DNA of 64,000 nt from Cellulomonas sp. Y8. GTDB lineage: Bacteria; Actinomycetota; Actinomycetes; Actinomycetales; Cellulomonadaceae. The translations under genes were made by a program, and so were the position numbers. Of this stretch, positions 37,186-46,627 are shown piece by piece (the first letter of the stretch is position 1; each line of letters begins with the position of its first letter). Below the pieces are notes generated by a model. The model was not told the DNA's origin. It saw nothing but the letters and a program-made list of their open reading frames with translations, and searched no databases. The stretch covers positions 1,984,001 to 2,048,000 of the forward strand of contig NZ_CP041203.1 in NCBI RefSeq assembly GCF_008033115.1, in the 5' to 3' direction.

Positions 37186-37742
37186 GGCGCCGCCGGGCGG
37201 TGGGCCCCGTGGTCGCGGCCGCGGCCGTCCTCGCCCTCGCCCTGGCCGGGTGCAGCGTCGAGGTCGTGGACGCGGACCCGACGCCGGCGTCGCCGCGCGC
37301 GACGTCCGGGGCGCCGCAGGAGGGGGCCGGGGCGGGTGCCCCGGACGCGGGGACCAACCCGTCCGGCGGCACGAAGACCCGGGGCCCCGCCCCCGACGAC
37401 GGCCCGGGCAGCACCGCGCTCCCCGGTCGCGCCGGGCTCCTGCCCGTCACCACCGCCCAGGTCACCTGCGCCGGTGGCGACGTGGCCGTGAGCCGGGCGG
37501 GGGCGGCCGTCGAGGTCACCGACGACTGCGAGACCCTCACGGTCGACGGCGCGGCCGCCGTCGTCGTGGCCGGCGACGTCGGGCACCTGGTGGTCGCCGG
37601 CGCCGGCGCCCAGGTCGCGGTCCGCAGCGTCACCACCGTGACCATCGAGTCGTCCGCCGTGACCGTGACCTGGGAGGAGGGCACCCCGACGGTGTCCGGC
37701 GACACCCCGGGCAGCGCCTACGGCGCGGTGGCGCCGGGATGA
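37182..37742 (+). CDS. DUF3060 lipoprotein
   Basis: A 186-residue lipoprotein. The lipobox is LAGC (C24), followed by a low-complexity Pro/Gly/Thr linker (about 30-85). The C-terminal DUF3060 domain (about 95-175) is a run of short beta strands: VTCAGGDVAVSRAG, VEVTDDCETLTVDG, VVVAGDVGHLVVAG, VRSVTTVTIESS, VTVTWEEGTPTVSG. The two cysteines in the domain may form a disulfide. Function unknown. Its GTG overlaps the OmpA-like stop by GTGA, so both lipoproteins are co-translated and may act as a pair. Confidence 0.82.
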   Translation: MRRRRAVGPVVAAAAVLALALAGCSVEVVDADPTPASPRATSGAPQEGAGAGAPDAGTNPSGGTKTRGPAPDDGPGSTALPGRAGLLPVTTAQVTCAGGDVAVSRAGAAVEVTDDCETLTVDGAAAVVVAGDVGHLVVAGAGAQVAVRSVTTVTIESSAVTVTWEEGTPTVSGDTPGSAYGAVAPG

Positions 37743-37800
37743 CCCCCGCCGCCCGCCCGGCCCGTTCCGACCGACCCGTCACGACGCCTGGAGCCCGCAG

Positions 37801-38085
37801 ATGAGCACCCCGCAGCCGTACCGGCCCGCCCCGCAGCCGTACCCGCAGGTCGTCACCCGGCCGACCAACGCCCTCGCCGTCGTCACCCTCGTCCTGGGCC
37901 TGCTCGGGTTCGCCGTCGTCCCGGTCGTCACGGGGCACGTCGCGCTGCGCCAGATCCGGACCCGGGGCGAGGGCGGCACCGCGTGCGCGGTGATCGGCCT
38001 GGTCCTCGGCTACCTGGCGCTCGCGACCTACGTGGTCGTCGCGCTCGTCATCACCGGCTTCCTGGTGTGGGGCGGGACGCGGTGA
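37801..38085 (+). CDS. DUF4190 small membrane protein
   Basis: A 94-residue protein with a Pro/Tyr/Gln-rich cytoplasmic head (PQPYRPAPQPYP), two membrane segments and the DUF4190 core LAVVTLVLGLLGF...GHVALRQIRTRGEGGTACAVIGLVLGYL. The family has no known activity. It overlaps the response regulator by GTGA, so it is coupled to the two-component system, possibly as an accessory membrane partner. Confidence 0.8.
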   Translation: MSTPQPYRPAPQPYPQVVTRPTNALAVVTLVLGLLGFAVVPVVTGHVALRQIRTRGEGGTACAVIGLVLGYLALATYVVVALVITGFLVWGGTR

Positions 38086-38807
38086 CCGCGGGCGCGCCGC
38101 GCGTCCTGCTGGTCGACGACGAGGAGGCGATCCGCGACGGCCTCGCCTCGTTCCTCACCCGGAGCGGCATGGAGGTCGAGACCGCCGCCGACGGCGAGGC
38201 CGCCCTGGTCGCGCACGCCCGGTGGCGCCCCGACATCCTGGTGTGCGACGTGCTCATGCCGCGGCTCGACGGCCGGTCCGTGGTCCGCCGGCTGCGCGCG
38301 GCCGGCGACTGGACGCCGGTGGTCCTGCTGACCCAGGTCGGCGAGTCCTCGGAGCGGTCCGCGGCCCTCGACGAGGGCGCCGACGACTACCTGAACAAGC
38401 CGTTCGACCCCCAGGAGCTGCACGCCCGGGTCCGCGCCGTCCTCCGCCGGGCGGTGCCGGGCCAGCCGTCCCTCGCCTCGGCCGAGCGGCTGGTCAGCGG
38501 CGACCTGGTCGTGGACCGGACGGCACGGCGCGTGTGGGTCGCCGGCCGCGAGGTCGCGCTGACCCCCAAGGCGTCGCTGCTGCTCGACTACCTGATGACG
38601 CACCCCGACGAGCTGCACACCCGCGAGCGGCTGCTGCAGGCGCTGTGGGGCTTCGAGCTCGCGGTGAGCAGCCGCGCCGTCGACCACCGGGTCGCGGAGA
38701 TCCGCCGCGTCCTCGGGGACGACGCGGCCGCGCCGCGCTACGTCGAGACCGTGCCGGCGGGCGGCTACCGGTTCTGCGGCCCGGTGCAGCGCGGGACCCG
38801 GCCGTGA
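38082..38807 (+). CDS. OmpR-family response regulator
   Basis: A 241-residue response regulator. The receiver domain has acidic residues D12 and D13, phosphoacceptor D56 (VCDVLMPRLDG) and the lysine in LNKPFDP. The C-terminal winged helix (about 145-240) carries LTPKASLLLDYLM and VETVPAGGYRF, typical of OmpR/PhoB members. GTG at 38082 overlaps DUF4190, and its stop overlaps the kinase by GTGA. The DUF4190-regulator-kinase set lies just downstream of the two lipoprotein genes. Confidence 0.94.
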   Translation: MTAGAPRVLLVDDEEAIRDGLASFLTRSGMEVETAADGEAALVAHARWRPDILVCDVLMPRLDGRSVVRRLRAAGDWTPVVLLTQVGESSERSAALDEGADDYLNKPFDPQELHARVRAVLRRAVPGQPSLASAERLVSGDLVVDRTARRVWVAGREVALTPKASLLLDYLMTHPDELHTRERLLQALWGFELAVSSRAVDHRVAEIRRVLGDDAAAPRYVETVPAGGYRFCGPVQRGTRP

Positions 38808-39733
38808 GGGCGCGCCTCCTGCTCGCGTTCGTCCCCGCCGTCCTCGGGCTGCTCGGGGCGGTCGTCGCGCTGGCGTCGGGCCGGTCCCTGCGCGTGGTGG
38901 TCGGCACGCCGCTGCCCGTCGCGCTCGCCGTGCCCGGCCTGCTGCTGACCGCCGTCGTCCTGCTGGCGCTGGCGGCCGCGCGGGACCGGCGCCGCGCCGT
39001 GGCCGCCGCCGGGGAGGCGGCCGGCCGCGCGGGTCGCGAGGAGGAGCGCGCCGCGCACCGCCGGTTCCTGCTGCGGCTCGACCACGAGATGAAGAACCCG
39101 GTGACCGCGCTGCGCGCCGCGCTCCCGGGCGTCGTCCCGGACCCGTCGGCGCTCGACCCGGCCGCGGCGCGCGCCCACGACACGCTCCAGCAGCAGACCG
39201 CCCGGCTGTCGACGCTGGTCGCCGAGCTGCGCAAGATCGCCGAGCTCGAGACGCGTCCGCTGGAGCGCGAGGACGTCGACCTCGCCCAGGTGGTCGAGGA
39301 CGCCGTCGCCGACCTCCGGGACCAGGCCGCCGCGTCGGGCGTCCCGCGCGCGATCACCGTCCAGCTGCCGCAGGCGCCGTGGCCGCTGCCGCACGTCCGC
39401 GGCGACGTCGACCTGCTCTACCTGGCCGTCTACAACCTGCTGGCGAACGCGCTGAAGTTCTCCCCCGCCGGGTCGACCGTCGAGGTGCGCGGGCGGGACG
39501 ACGACGGGGTCGTGGAGGTCGAGGTCGCCGACTCCGGCACCGGGATCCCCGCGCACGAGCTCGACTCCGTGTTCGACGAGCTGGCCCGCGGCGAGCAGGC
39601 CCGGGGCACGCCGGGGTCGGGGCTCGGGCTGGCGCTGGTGCGGGTGGTGGCGGAGCGGCACGGCGGCGCGGTCGACCTGCGGTCGCGGCCGGGGCAGGGC
39701 ACGAGCGCGCGGCTGCGGATGCCGGCGGGCTGA
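38804..39733 (+). CDS. sensor histidine kinase
   Basis: A 309-residue kinase with two membrane segments (about 5-25 and 38-58) and only about a dozen residues between them, so no extracellular sensor domain. The phosphoacceptor is H94 in LDHEMKNPVTALR, followed by N box NLLANALKFSP, G1 DSGTGI and G2 GTPGSGLGLALV. The short sensor suggests that it reads a membrane event or a partner protein. The DUF4190 protein and the lipoproteins encoded upstream are candidates. It partners the regulator at 38082. Confidence 0.93.
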   Translation: MRARLLLAFVPAVLGLLGAVVALASGRSLRVVVGTPLPVALAVPGLLLTAVVLLALAAARDRRRAVAAAGEAAGRAGREEERAAHRRFLLRLDHEMKNPVTALRAALPGVVPDPSALDPAAARAHDTLQQQTARLSTLVAELRKIAELETRPLEREDVDLAQVVEDAVADLRDQAAASGVPRAITVQLPQAPWPLPHVRGDVDLLYLAVYNLLANALKFSPAGSTVEVRGRDDDGVVEVEVADSGTGIPAHELDSVFDELARGEQARGTPGSGLGLALVRVVAERHGGAVDLRSRPGQGTSARLRMPAG

Positions 39734-39796
39734 CGGGCGCGGTGCCGTCACCTGCGATCCGCCCCGTGGTGGCCCCGGGCGTGGCAGGCTGAGGAG

Positions 39797-39976
39797 GTGC
39801 GCGGATTCCGGCTGGGCCTCGTGGTGGTGGCGGTCGTCATCGGCGTGGGGTCGGTCCTGGTCCGGAACTGGTGGACCGCCGCGGCCATGGCGTTCGTGAT
39901 CCTCGGTCAGGTGCTCGCCGAGCTCGACGCACGCCGCAGGGCGGCCCGGGGCGAGGCGCCGCTGCCGCGCGAGTAG
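39797..39976 (+). CDS. small membrane protein of unknown function (59 aa)
   Basis: A 59-residue reading frame from GTG to TAG with codon use like its neighbours. It has two short hydrophobic segments (LGLVVVAVVIGVGSVLV and AAAMAFVILGQVLA) and a basic end (DARRRAARGEAPLPRE). GAGGAG lies immediately before the GTG, which is too close for ideal initiation, so the exact start is uncertain. I do not recognise the family. Confidence 0.55.
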   Translation: MRGFRLGLVVVAVVIGVGSVLVRNWWTAAAMAFVILGQVLAELDARRRAARGEAPLPRE

Positions 39977-40007
39977 GCCACACCCGTGCCCGGGTCGGCC
40001 GGGCGCG

Positions 40008-40184
40008 TCAGCGCGGCGGCCTCGGCCGCCTGACCGCCGTGTACGCGTGGGCGGCCGCCACCGCCGTGGCGAGCACCGCCATCACGAGGTCGAGCGTCCC
40101 GCCGCGCACCGCGAACGTCACCGCCAGGACGGCGAAGACCACGGCGCCGACCGCGCCGAGAAGCCGCTGGTGCTTCCGATTCAT
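40008..40184 (-). CDS. small membrane protein of unknown function (58 aa)
   Basis: A 58-residue frame starting MNRKHQRLLG, with two hydrophobic segments (AVGAVVFAVLAVTFAV and LDLVMAVLATAVAAAHAY) and the basic end VRRPRPPR. The arrangement is that of many actinobacterial small membrane proteins. It converges with the gene at 39797. No family recognised. Confidence 0.55.
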   Translation of the reverse strand: MNRKHQRLLGAVGAVVFAVLAVTFAVRGGTLDLVMAVLATAVAAAHAYTAVRRPRPPR

Positions 40185-40369
40185 GGGATCCACCCTGGCC
40201 CGCGGCGCGGGTCGACGCATCCGCCCAGATGCCGACCGTGTCCGCCCGCGGGATGCTCGACGCGCGCGTCCGAGCGGTACGCAGGGGGCTCGGACGCCGA
40301 CGACGAGCGAGCCCGACCGCGGCTGCGAGACGCTCCGGTCGAGGCGCCGCTCCGGCAGGGGGCTTCGAC

Positions 40370-41317
40370 ATGTGCACAGGGATCCGGTTCTCGGACGGCC
40401 AGGGCCATCTCTACCTGGCACGGAATCTCGACTGGACCAGCGGCTACGGCGAGCACGTCGTGGTGACGCCGACGGGGTACCGCCCGCGGTCGCCGTTCGG
40501 CGCCGTCACGGAGGTCCGGCACGCGGTCATCGGCATGGGGATCGTGGAGGCGGGCACGCCGCTGTACTTCGACTGCGGCAACGACGCCGGGCTCGCCGTC
40601 GCGGGCCTCAACTTCCCGGGGTACGCGCAGTACGCCACTGGACCGGTCGAGGGCGCGACGAACGTCGCCGCCTTCGAGCTGCCGTTCTGGGTGGCGGCGC
40701 AGTTCTCGTCGGTCGACGAGGTCGAGGTGGCGCTACGCGACGTCGTCGTCGTGGACCGGCCGGTCGACGAGCGCTACCCGAGCTCGCTGCTGCACTGGGT
40801 CGTCGGGGACGCGGACCGCGCGATCGTCCTGGAGCACACGAGCGACGGCCTGCACGTCTTCGACGACGACGTCGACGTCCTGACGAACCAGCCCGGCTTC
40901 GGCTGGCACCACGAGAACCTGCGGAACTACCTCAACGTCTCGCCGGAGTTCCCCGACGAGACCGTGGTCGGCCGGGCGAAGCTGACGCCGTTCGGCTCGG
41001 GCTCGCACATGCGCGGGGTCCCGGGCGACTACTCCTCGCCGTCGCGGTTCGTCCGCGCGGCCTACGTGCACGCGCACTACCCCGAGAAGACGACGGAGGA
41101 GGAGAACGTCAGCCGCGCGTTCCACACGCTGCAGCAGGTGGCGATGGTGGACGGCGCCGCGGCCATGGCCTCCGGCGAGTTCGAGAAGACGATCTACACC
41201 GGGCTGTTCTCGTCGCGCACCGGGACGTACTACTGGAACACCTACGAGGACCCGGCGGTCCGGAGCGCCGCGCTGGGCGACCAGCCGACCGACGGGGCGG
41301 AGCTGGTCGAGGTGTAG
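40370..41317 (+). CDS. choloylglycine hydrolase/penicillin V acylase family enzyme
   Basis: A 315-residue Ntn-hydrolase. Removal of Met1 exposes the nucleophile C2 (MCTGIRF). The other catalytic or oxyanion residues fall at the expected places: R18 and D21 (RNLDW), N81 (GLNFPGY), N173 (LTNQPGF) and R226 (SSPSRFVRA). This is the active-site set of bile salt hydrolases and penicillin V acylases. In a soil-type organism the natural substrate may be an N-acyl amide such as an acyl-homoserine lactone. ATG at 40370 is the only start that allows C2 processing; GCAGGGGG precedes it. Confidence 0.9.
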   Translation: MCTGIRFSDGQGHLYLARNLDWTSGYGEHVVVTPTGYRPRSPFGAVTEVRHAVIGMGIVEAGTPLYFDCGNDAGLAVAGLNFPGYAQYATGPVEGATNVAAFELPFWVAAQFSSVDEVEVALRDVVVVDRPVDERYPSSLLHWVVGDADRAIVLEHTSDGLHVFDDDVDVLTNQPGFGWHHENLRNYLNVSPEFPDETVVGRAKLTPFGSGSHMRGVPGDYSSPSRFVRAAYVHAHYPEKTTEEENVSRAFHTLQQVAMVDGAAAMASGEFEKTIYTGLFSSRTGTYYWNTYEDPAVRSAALGDQPTDGAELVEV

Positions 41318-41378
41318 CGCCCGCGGCGCGGCGACGGGCGCCTCGTCCCCGGCCGCGTGACCGGGCAGGATGGTCGGC

Positions 41379-41885
41379 ATGGGCCTGATCTGCGACTACT
41401 TCGCCGCGCCGTCCGACGAGTCCGCCGCCGAGGTCGTGGACCGGGACGGCGGACCGGCCGGCGTCCCGGCGCCGGCCGGGTGGCCGCACGGGGAACCCCT
41501 CCCGGCCGCGGCCGCCGCGGGCTCGGGGTTCCCGACCGTGGCGGGCGGGAGCATCGACCCGGTGGTGGTGCTCGGCACCGTCACCGCCCTGCTGACCGGG
41601 CGGACGTTCGACGAGGTGCTCGCCGCCGCCGACCGGCGCGACCCGGTGGCGATGCAGGACGACGGCGCGGAGGTGGTGCTGCGGGTCGACGACGTCGTCG
41701 TGGACGCCCTCACCCGGGCGGACGCCGCGACGCTGGCCGCGGTGGCCGTCCCCTGGTCCCGGACCGACGAGCTCGCCGGGATCTCCGACCCGGAGTCGCT
41801 GGCGGAGTTCCTGCGCGACCTGGCCGGGCTCGCCCGGGGCGCGCGGGAGCGCGGTGACGCGCTGTACTGCTGGGCGTGCGTCTGA
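41379..41885 (+). CDS. hypothetical protein
   Basis: A 168-residue acidic soluble protein with no membrane segment or signal peptide. It opens MGLICDYFAAPSDESAAEV and ends LYCWACV; repeated short hydrophobic strands suggest an alpha/beta fold. ATG at 41379 is chosen over ATG 41370 because CAGGAT lies 7 nt upstream, like the leaderless starts nearby. I do not recognise a functional family. It stands alone between the acylase gene and the siderophore gene. Confidence 0.65.
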   Translation: MGLICDYFAAPSDESAAEVVDRDGGPAGVPAPAGWPHGEPLPAAAAAGSGFPTVAGGSIDPVVVLGTVTALLTGRTFDEVLAAADRRDPVAMQDDGAEVVLRVDDVVVDALTRADAATLAAVAVPWSRTDELAGISDPESLAEFLRDLAGLARGARERGDALYCWACV

Positions 41886-41945
41886 CGTCGGCGCGGCCCG
41901 GGCCGCTCGGCGTCGGGGTGGGGTCGATCAGGTCGGCAGGGCCCC

Positions 41946-42887
41946 TCAGGCCCCCTCGGCCCGCCCCTCGCGCCAGTACCCCATGAACGCCACGGCCTTC
42001 CGGTCCACCCCGCACGACCCGACGAGGTGCCGGCGCCGCGTCTTGATCGCCCCGGCCTCCCCCGCGAGCCACGCGTACAGCGCGGCGGACTGGCGCAGGG
42101 GCTCGCCGGTCGACCAGTCGACGGGCACCTCCCACAGGATGCCGGAGTCGATGTCGACGTCCTCGAGCTCCATGCCCTCGGGCAGCGGGGCGTCGTGCGG
42201 CATGAGCCGCTTGCACGCGGCCTGCACGGCCGGGACGAGCAGCGAGCCGTGCGCGGCGCCGTCGCGCGGCAGCCAGCGGACGGTGACGCCGGTCGGGGCG
42301 TCGACCGGGATCGCGTCGCCGGTGACCGGGACCTCGATCAGCGCCTCGCCGCGGGCGTCCCGGGGCAGCCGCTCGAGGATGCCGGCGATGGCGGGCGCGG
42401 CGGTCTCGTCGCCCGCGAGCAGCAGGCGGTCGGCGTGCGCCGGCGGGACGAAGTCGATGCCGCCGGACGGGCCCGCGTGCTCGCGGTTCGGGCCGAGGAT
42501 GACGAGCGAGTCGCCGACCTGGGCGCAGCCGGCCCACGCGGACGCGGGGCCGGCGTCGCCGTGCAGCACCATGTCGACGTCGAGCTCGCGGACGTCGTGG
42601 CGGGCGGTCCGCGCGGTGTATGTGCGGATCGGGTGCCGGAGCTCGTCGGGCAGCTCGCGCCACTGCAGGTACCAGGACTCGCCGGTCGGGACGACGTCGT
42701 AGCCGCAGGGCAGCGGGAGCAGCAGCTTGATGCGCTGGTCGAAGCCGTTGTCGGCGAACTGGTCGAGGTCGTCGCCGGTGAACGTGAACCGGCGGAACGA
42801 GGGGCTGAGGTCCACGATCCGCGACACCCGGACGTCGAAGAACCGGAACGGCGTGGTGACGGCCGGCGCGGCGGTGGACGCTGTCAT
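41946..42887 (-). CDS. siderophore-interacting protein (ViuB-like ferric reductase)
   Basis: A 313-residue flavin-dependent ferric-siderophore reductase. The N-terminal FAD-binding barrel includes [13 protein letters not shown] and [24 protein letters not shown]; the NAD(P)H half includes [18 protein letters not shown], a SIP family motif. It frees iron from imported siderophores in the cytoplasm. ATG at 42887 is preceded by TACGGT at 6 nt and by an IdeR/DtxR box, so it is iron-repressed. It is next to a ferritin-like/VIT1 gene. Confidence 0.93.
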   Translation of the reverse strand: MTASTAAPAVTTPFRFFDVRVSRIVDLSPSFRRFTFTGDDLDQFADNGFDQRIKLLLPLPCGYDVVPTGESWYLQWRELPDELRHPIRTYTARTARHDVRELDVDMVLHGDAGPASAWAGCAQVGDSLVILGPNREHAGPSGGIDFVPPAHADRLLLAGDETAAPAIAGILERLPRDARGEALIEVPVTGDAIPVDAPTGVTVRWLPRDGAAHGSLLVPAVQAACKRLMPHDAPLPEGMELEDVDIDSGILWEVPVDWSTGEPLRQSAALYAWLAGEAGAIKTRRRHLVGSCGVDRKAVAFMGYWREGRAEGA

Positions 42888-42893
42888 GTCGTC

Positions 42894-42922
42894 ACCGTAA
42901 CCCGAAGGCAAGGCTTACCTCA
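42894..42922 (-). promoter_or_regulatory. IdeR/DtxR iron box over the promoter of the siderophore reductase gene
   Basis: On the minus strand the 19-mer at 42904-42922 (TGAGGTAAGCCTTGCCTTC) matches 13 of 19 positions of the DtxR/IdeR consensus. It covers the expected -35 region, while the -10 TACGGT (42894-42899) is 6 nt before the ATG. Iron-loaded repressor would block the promoter. Confidence 0.75.
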
Positions 42923-42976
42923 CCCCCCGTGTGACACATCCCACAGGCTGGACACCCCGGCCCCGGCGACGGCCCG

Positions 42977-44107
42977 TCAGGCCGTCGACGTCCCGAACGC
43001 CAGCCCCAGCACGTAGGTCGCGGCCGCGGCGCCGAACCCGATCGCCAGCTGCCGCAGCGCGCGCTTTGCGGGCGACGACCCCGAGAGCACGCCGACGGTC
43101 GCCCCGGTGCCGAGCAGCGCGATGCCGACCAGGCCGGAGGCCAGCGCGACCGCGGCCCAGCCCTCGAGCCCGATCAGGTACGGCACCACGGGCACGATCG
43201 CGCCGCCCGCGAAGAAGCAGAAGGACGCCAGCGCGGCGCCCATCGCGCTGCCGACGGTCTCGTGCTCGTCGACCTCCTCGCCCGCGCTCGCCGCGTCCTG
43301 GGCCGGCAGCGCGGCGGCGGCACCACCGACCGCCGACAGGTCCGCCAGCACCGTGGCCGCCCGGGCCTGCGCCTCGTCGGCCCCCATGCCGCGCGCCCGG
43401 TAGACCAGGGCGAGCTCGTTGGCGTCGAGGTCGAGGTGCGGCAGCGCGTCCCGCGCCTGCGCGCTCGGGCGGGACGCCTCCAGCAGCTCGCGCTGCGACC
43501 GCACCGACACGTACTCGCCCGCGCCCATCGACAGCGCGCCGGCGAGCAGACCCGCGAGGCCGGTCAGCAGGACCGTCGACGTCGCGACGCCGCTCGCCCC
43601 GATGCCGAGCACCAGCGCCAGGTTGCTCACCAGGCCGTCGTTGGCGCCGAACACCGCGGCGCGGAACGTGCCGGACATCCGGCTGCGCCCGCGCATGGCG
43701 AGGCTGCGCACGACCTCCTCGTGGATGCGCTCGTCCGCGGCCATGGTCGCGGTGGCGTCGGCCTCGTCGCCGTAGCCGGACCGCGCCTCGGCGCGCTGGG
43801 CGAGCGCCAGGACGAACACGCCCCCGAACCGCCGCGCGAGCGCGCCGAGCACCCGTGACCGGATGTCGCCGGGCAGCGGGCGGCCGACGCGGTCACCGAG
43901 CAGGTCGAGCCAGTGCTGCTCGTGCCGCTTCTCGGCGTCGGCGAGGGCGAGCAGGATCGCGCGCTCCTCGCCGGTCCGGCGCGAGGCGAGGTCGCGGTAG
44001 GCGGCGGCCTCGGCGCGCTCGTCCGCGAGGTAACGGCGCCAGCGGCGGATCTGGCGGGCGGTGGGCGCGACGGCGGGGGCCCCGGGGGCCTGGTCGGTGG
44101 GTGGCAC
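42977..44107 (-). CDS. ferritin-like/VIT1-CCC1 membrane fusion protein
   Basis: A 376-residue protein. The N-terminal ferritin-like helices (about 15-150) carry metal ligands in DERAEAAAYRDLA, DAEKRHEQHW and ADERIHEEVVRSL. The C-terminal CCC1/VIT1 domain has five segments, starting with FRAAVFGANDGLVSNLALVLG and MGAGEYVSVRSQRE. Such mbfA-like proteins export or sequester iron and protect from peroxide. GTG at 44107 is chosen because GGAGC precedes it. It neighbours the iron-repressed siderophore reductase. Confidence 0.88.
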   Translation of the reverse strand: MPPTDQAPGAPAVAPTARQIRRWRRYLADERAEAAAYRDLASRRTGEERAILLALADAEKRHEQHWLDLLGDRVGRPLPGDIRSRVLGALARRFGGVFVLALAQRAEARSGYGDEADATATMAADERIHEEVVRSLAMRGRSRMSGTFRAAVFGANDGLVSNLALVLGIGASGVATSTVLLTGLAGLLAGALSMGAGEYVSVRSQRELLEASRPSAQARDALPHLDLDANELALVYRARGMGADEAQARAATVLADLSAVGGAAAALPAQDAASAGEEVDEHETVGSAMGAALASFCFFAGGAIVPVVPYLIGLEGWAAVALASGLVGIALLGTGATVGVLSGSSPAKRALRQLAIGFGAAAATYVLGLAFGTSTA

Positions 44108-44154
44108 GGTGCTCCATGGTGGGCGCACCGGAGCCCGGAGTCACGCGATCCGCG

Positions 44155-44176
44155 CCGATTCGGGCGGCCGAATCGG
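44155..44176. terminator. 9-bp hairpin upstream of the VIT1 gene and downstream of the DUF gene
   Basis: CCGATTCGG, loop GCGG, CCGAATCGG: a perfect stem of nine bases with a 4-nt loop and no U tract. It lies in the 161-bp gap and could end the transcript from 44634 or act in the leader of the VIT1 gene. Confidence 0.35.
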
Positions 44177-44268
44177 GGCGTCCGCACCGCCCTCGGCCGC
44201 GGCCCCGGACGTCCCCGTGAGCGGGTGCGGCGAGGCGGTGCGCACGGCCGCGGCCGCCCGACCCGGTC

Positions 44269-44634
44269 TCAGTCCTCCCAGGGCGGCGTCTCCTCGAGCT
44301 TCGCGTAGTACTTCGCGAGGTGGCTCTTCACGCGGTCGACGTCCTTCGCGGGCAGGTCGACCCCGCCGCGCGAGCCCTGCATGACGGCCGCCGCGGCGAA
44401 CACGCCCCGCGGCACCGCGACGAGCCTCCCGCCCACGACGTCGGCGACCAGCAGCTTGTACGCGGTGAAGTTCTGCTTCGCGTCGGCGTCGTACCAGACG
44501 TGCGCGTCCCGGTACTTCTCGTTCGGCTCGTCCTCGGCGCCCGCCCACGCACGGACGCGCTTCTCGGCGGCGGCGCCGTCCCACTCGCGGTCGCGGTCGG
44601 CCAGCGGCAGGTCCTGGAATGCGGTGACGGCCAT
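44269..44634 (-). CDS. phage-derived domain protein of unknown function
   Basis: A 121-residue soluble protein. Its second half (NFTAYKLLVADVVGGRLVAV, PRGVFAAAAVMQGSRGG, then VKSHLAKYYAKL and PPWED) resembles the segment linked to phage prohead protease or capsid accessory proteins. Here it occurs as a stand-alone domain with no other phage gene around. GGGAGGTGCGGCCG precedes the ATG at 44634; three upstream residues are dropped. This looks like a domesticated domain. The family match is from memory of the motif. Confidence 0.6.
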   Translation of the reverse strand: MAVTAFQDLPLADRDREWDGAAAEKRVRAWAGAEDEPNEKYRDAHVWYDADAKQNFTAYKLLVADVVGGRLVAVPRGVFAAAAVMQGSRGGVDLPAKDVDRVKSHLAKYYAKLEETPPWED

Positions 44635-44695
44635 CGGCCGCACCTCCCTCTCAACTGCTCGGGTGTGAAACCGTACGGTTGCGCAATCGCGGGGT

Positions 44696-45706
44696 TCAGG
44701 ACGACGGCGCGGCGTCCCGGAGCTTCTCGAGCAGCGGGCCCGCGACCTCGTCGAGGAACCGCTGCTGCGCCTGGTCGCCGACCTGGACCAGCGCGATGTC
44801 GGTGAACCCGGCCTCCCAGTACGGCTGGATCTTCGCGACGATCGCGTCGAGGTCGGGGCCGCACGGGATGGTGTCGGCGACGTCGTCCGGCCGGACGAAC
44901 TGGCTCGCGGCCGCGAAGGCCTCGGTGGTCGGGAGGTCGGCGTTCACGCTCCAGCCGCCGGCGAACCAGCGGAACTGCTCGTGCGCCCGCTCCTTCGCCG
45001 TCGCCAGGTCAGGATCCCACGAGATCGGGATCTGGCCGATCTTGCGGGACGGCGGCGGGGTCTGGCCGCCGATCGCGTCCGCGGCCTGGGCCCGGGCCTC
45101 GTCCCAGGACCGCAGCAGGTCTGCCTCGGGGTCGGTGGCGACCAGGTGGTCGGCCAGCGGCGCGAACCGGGACACCGACTGCGCGCCGGACACGGCGACG
45201 CCGATCTCCACCGGGGTGTCCGGGAGGTCCCAGAGCTGCGCGGAGTCGGTGCGGAAGTGCACGCCGTCGAACGTCAGGCGGTCGCCGTCGAGCAGCGACC
45301 GGATGATCTCGATCGCCTCCTCGAGCATGTCGTGCCGCTCGCCGACCGCGGGCCAGCGCTCGCCGACCACGTGCTCGTTCAGGTTCTCGCCCGCACCGAG
45401 ACCGAGGGTGAACCGGCCGTCGGAGAGGACGCCGAGGGTGGCGGCCTTCTGCGCGACGACGGCCGGGTGGTACCGGACGGTCGGGCAGGTCACGTAGGTC
45501 ATCAGGTCGACGCGGGACGTCACCTGCGAGACCGCGCCGAGCAGCGACCACGCGTACGGCGCGTGCCCCTGCTCGTCGACCCACGGGAAGTAGTGGTCCG
45601 AGGAGACCACGAAGTCGAAGCCGGTCTTCTCGGCGTCGGCCGCGTACCCCACGAGCTGCTTCGGCCCGGACTGCTCGGTCATGAGGGTGTACCCGAATCG
45701 CGTCAT
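44696..45706 (-). CDS. F420-dependent LLM-class oxidoreductase
   Basis: A 336-residue TIM-barrel oxidoreductase of the luciferase-like group, close to F420-dependent glucose-6-phosphate dehydrogenase-like enzymes (TIGR03557 type). Landmarks are FDFVVSSDHYFPW, TCPTVRYHPAVVAQKAATLG, RFTLGLGAGENLNEHVVG and FTDIALVQVGD near the C terminus. F420 would bind at the barrel mouth. ATG at 45706 starts the family core. The substrate is unknown. Confidence 0.9.
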   Translation of the reverse strand: MTRFGYTLMTEQSGPKQLVGYAADAEKTGFDFVVSSDHYFPWVDEQGHAPYAWSLLGAVSQVTSRVDLMTYVTCPTVRYHPAVVAQKAATLGVLSDGRFTLGLGAGENLNEHVVGERWPAVGERHDMLEEAIEIIRSLLDGDRLTFDGVHFRTDSAQLWDLPDTPVEIGVAVSGAQSVSRFAPLADHLVATDPEADLLRSWDEARAQAADAIGGQTPPPSRKIGQIPISWDPDLATAKERAHEQFRWFAGGWSVNADLPTTEAFAAASQFVRPDDVADTIPCGPDLDAIVAKIQPYWEAGFTDIALVQVGDQAQQRFLDEVAGPLLEKLRDAAPSS

Positions 45707-45763
45707 GCGATCGAGCCTCACACCGACCGGCCGCCCCGGCATCCGGAGCGGCCGGCCGAGCGG

Positions 45764-46627
<864 letters not shown>

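Noticed and set aside
41893..41906. GCGGCCCGGGCCGC palindrome between convergent genes
   Set aside because: Self-complementary without a loop and common by chance at this GC; not strong enough as a terminator.
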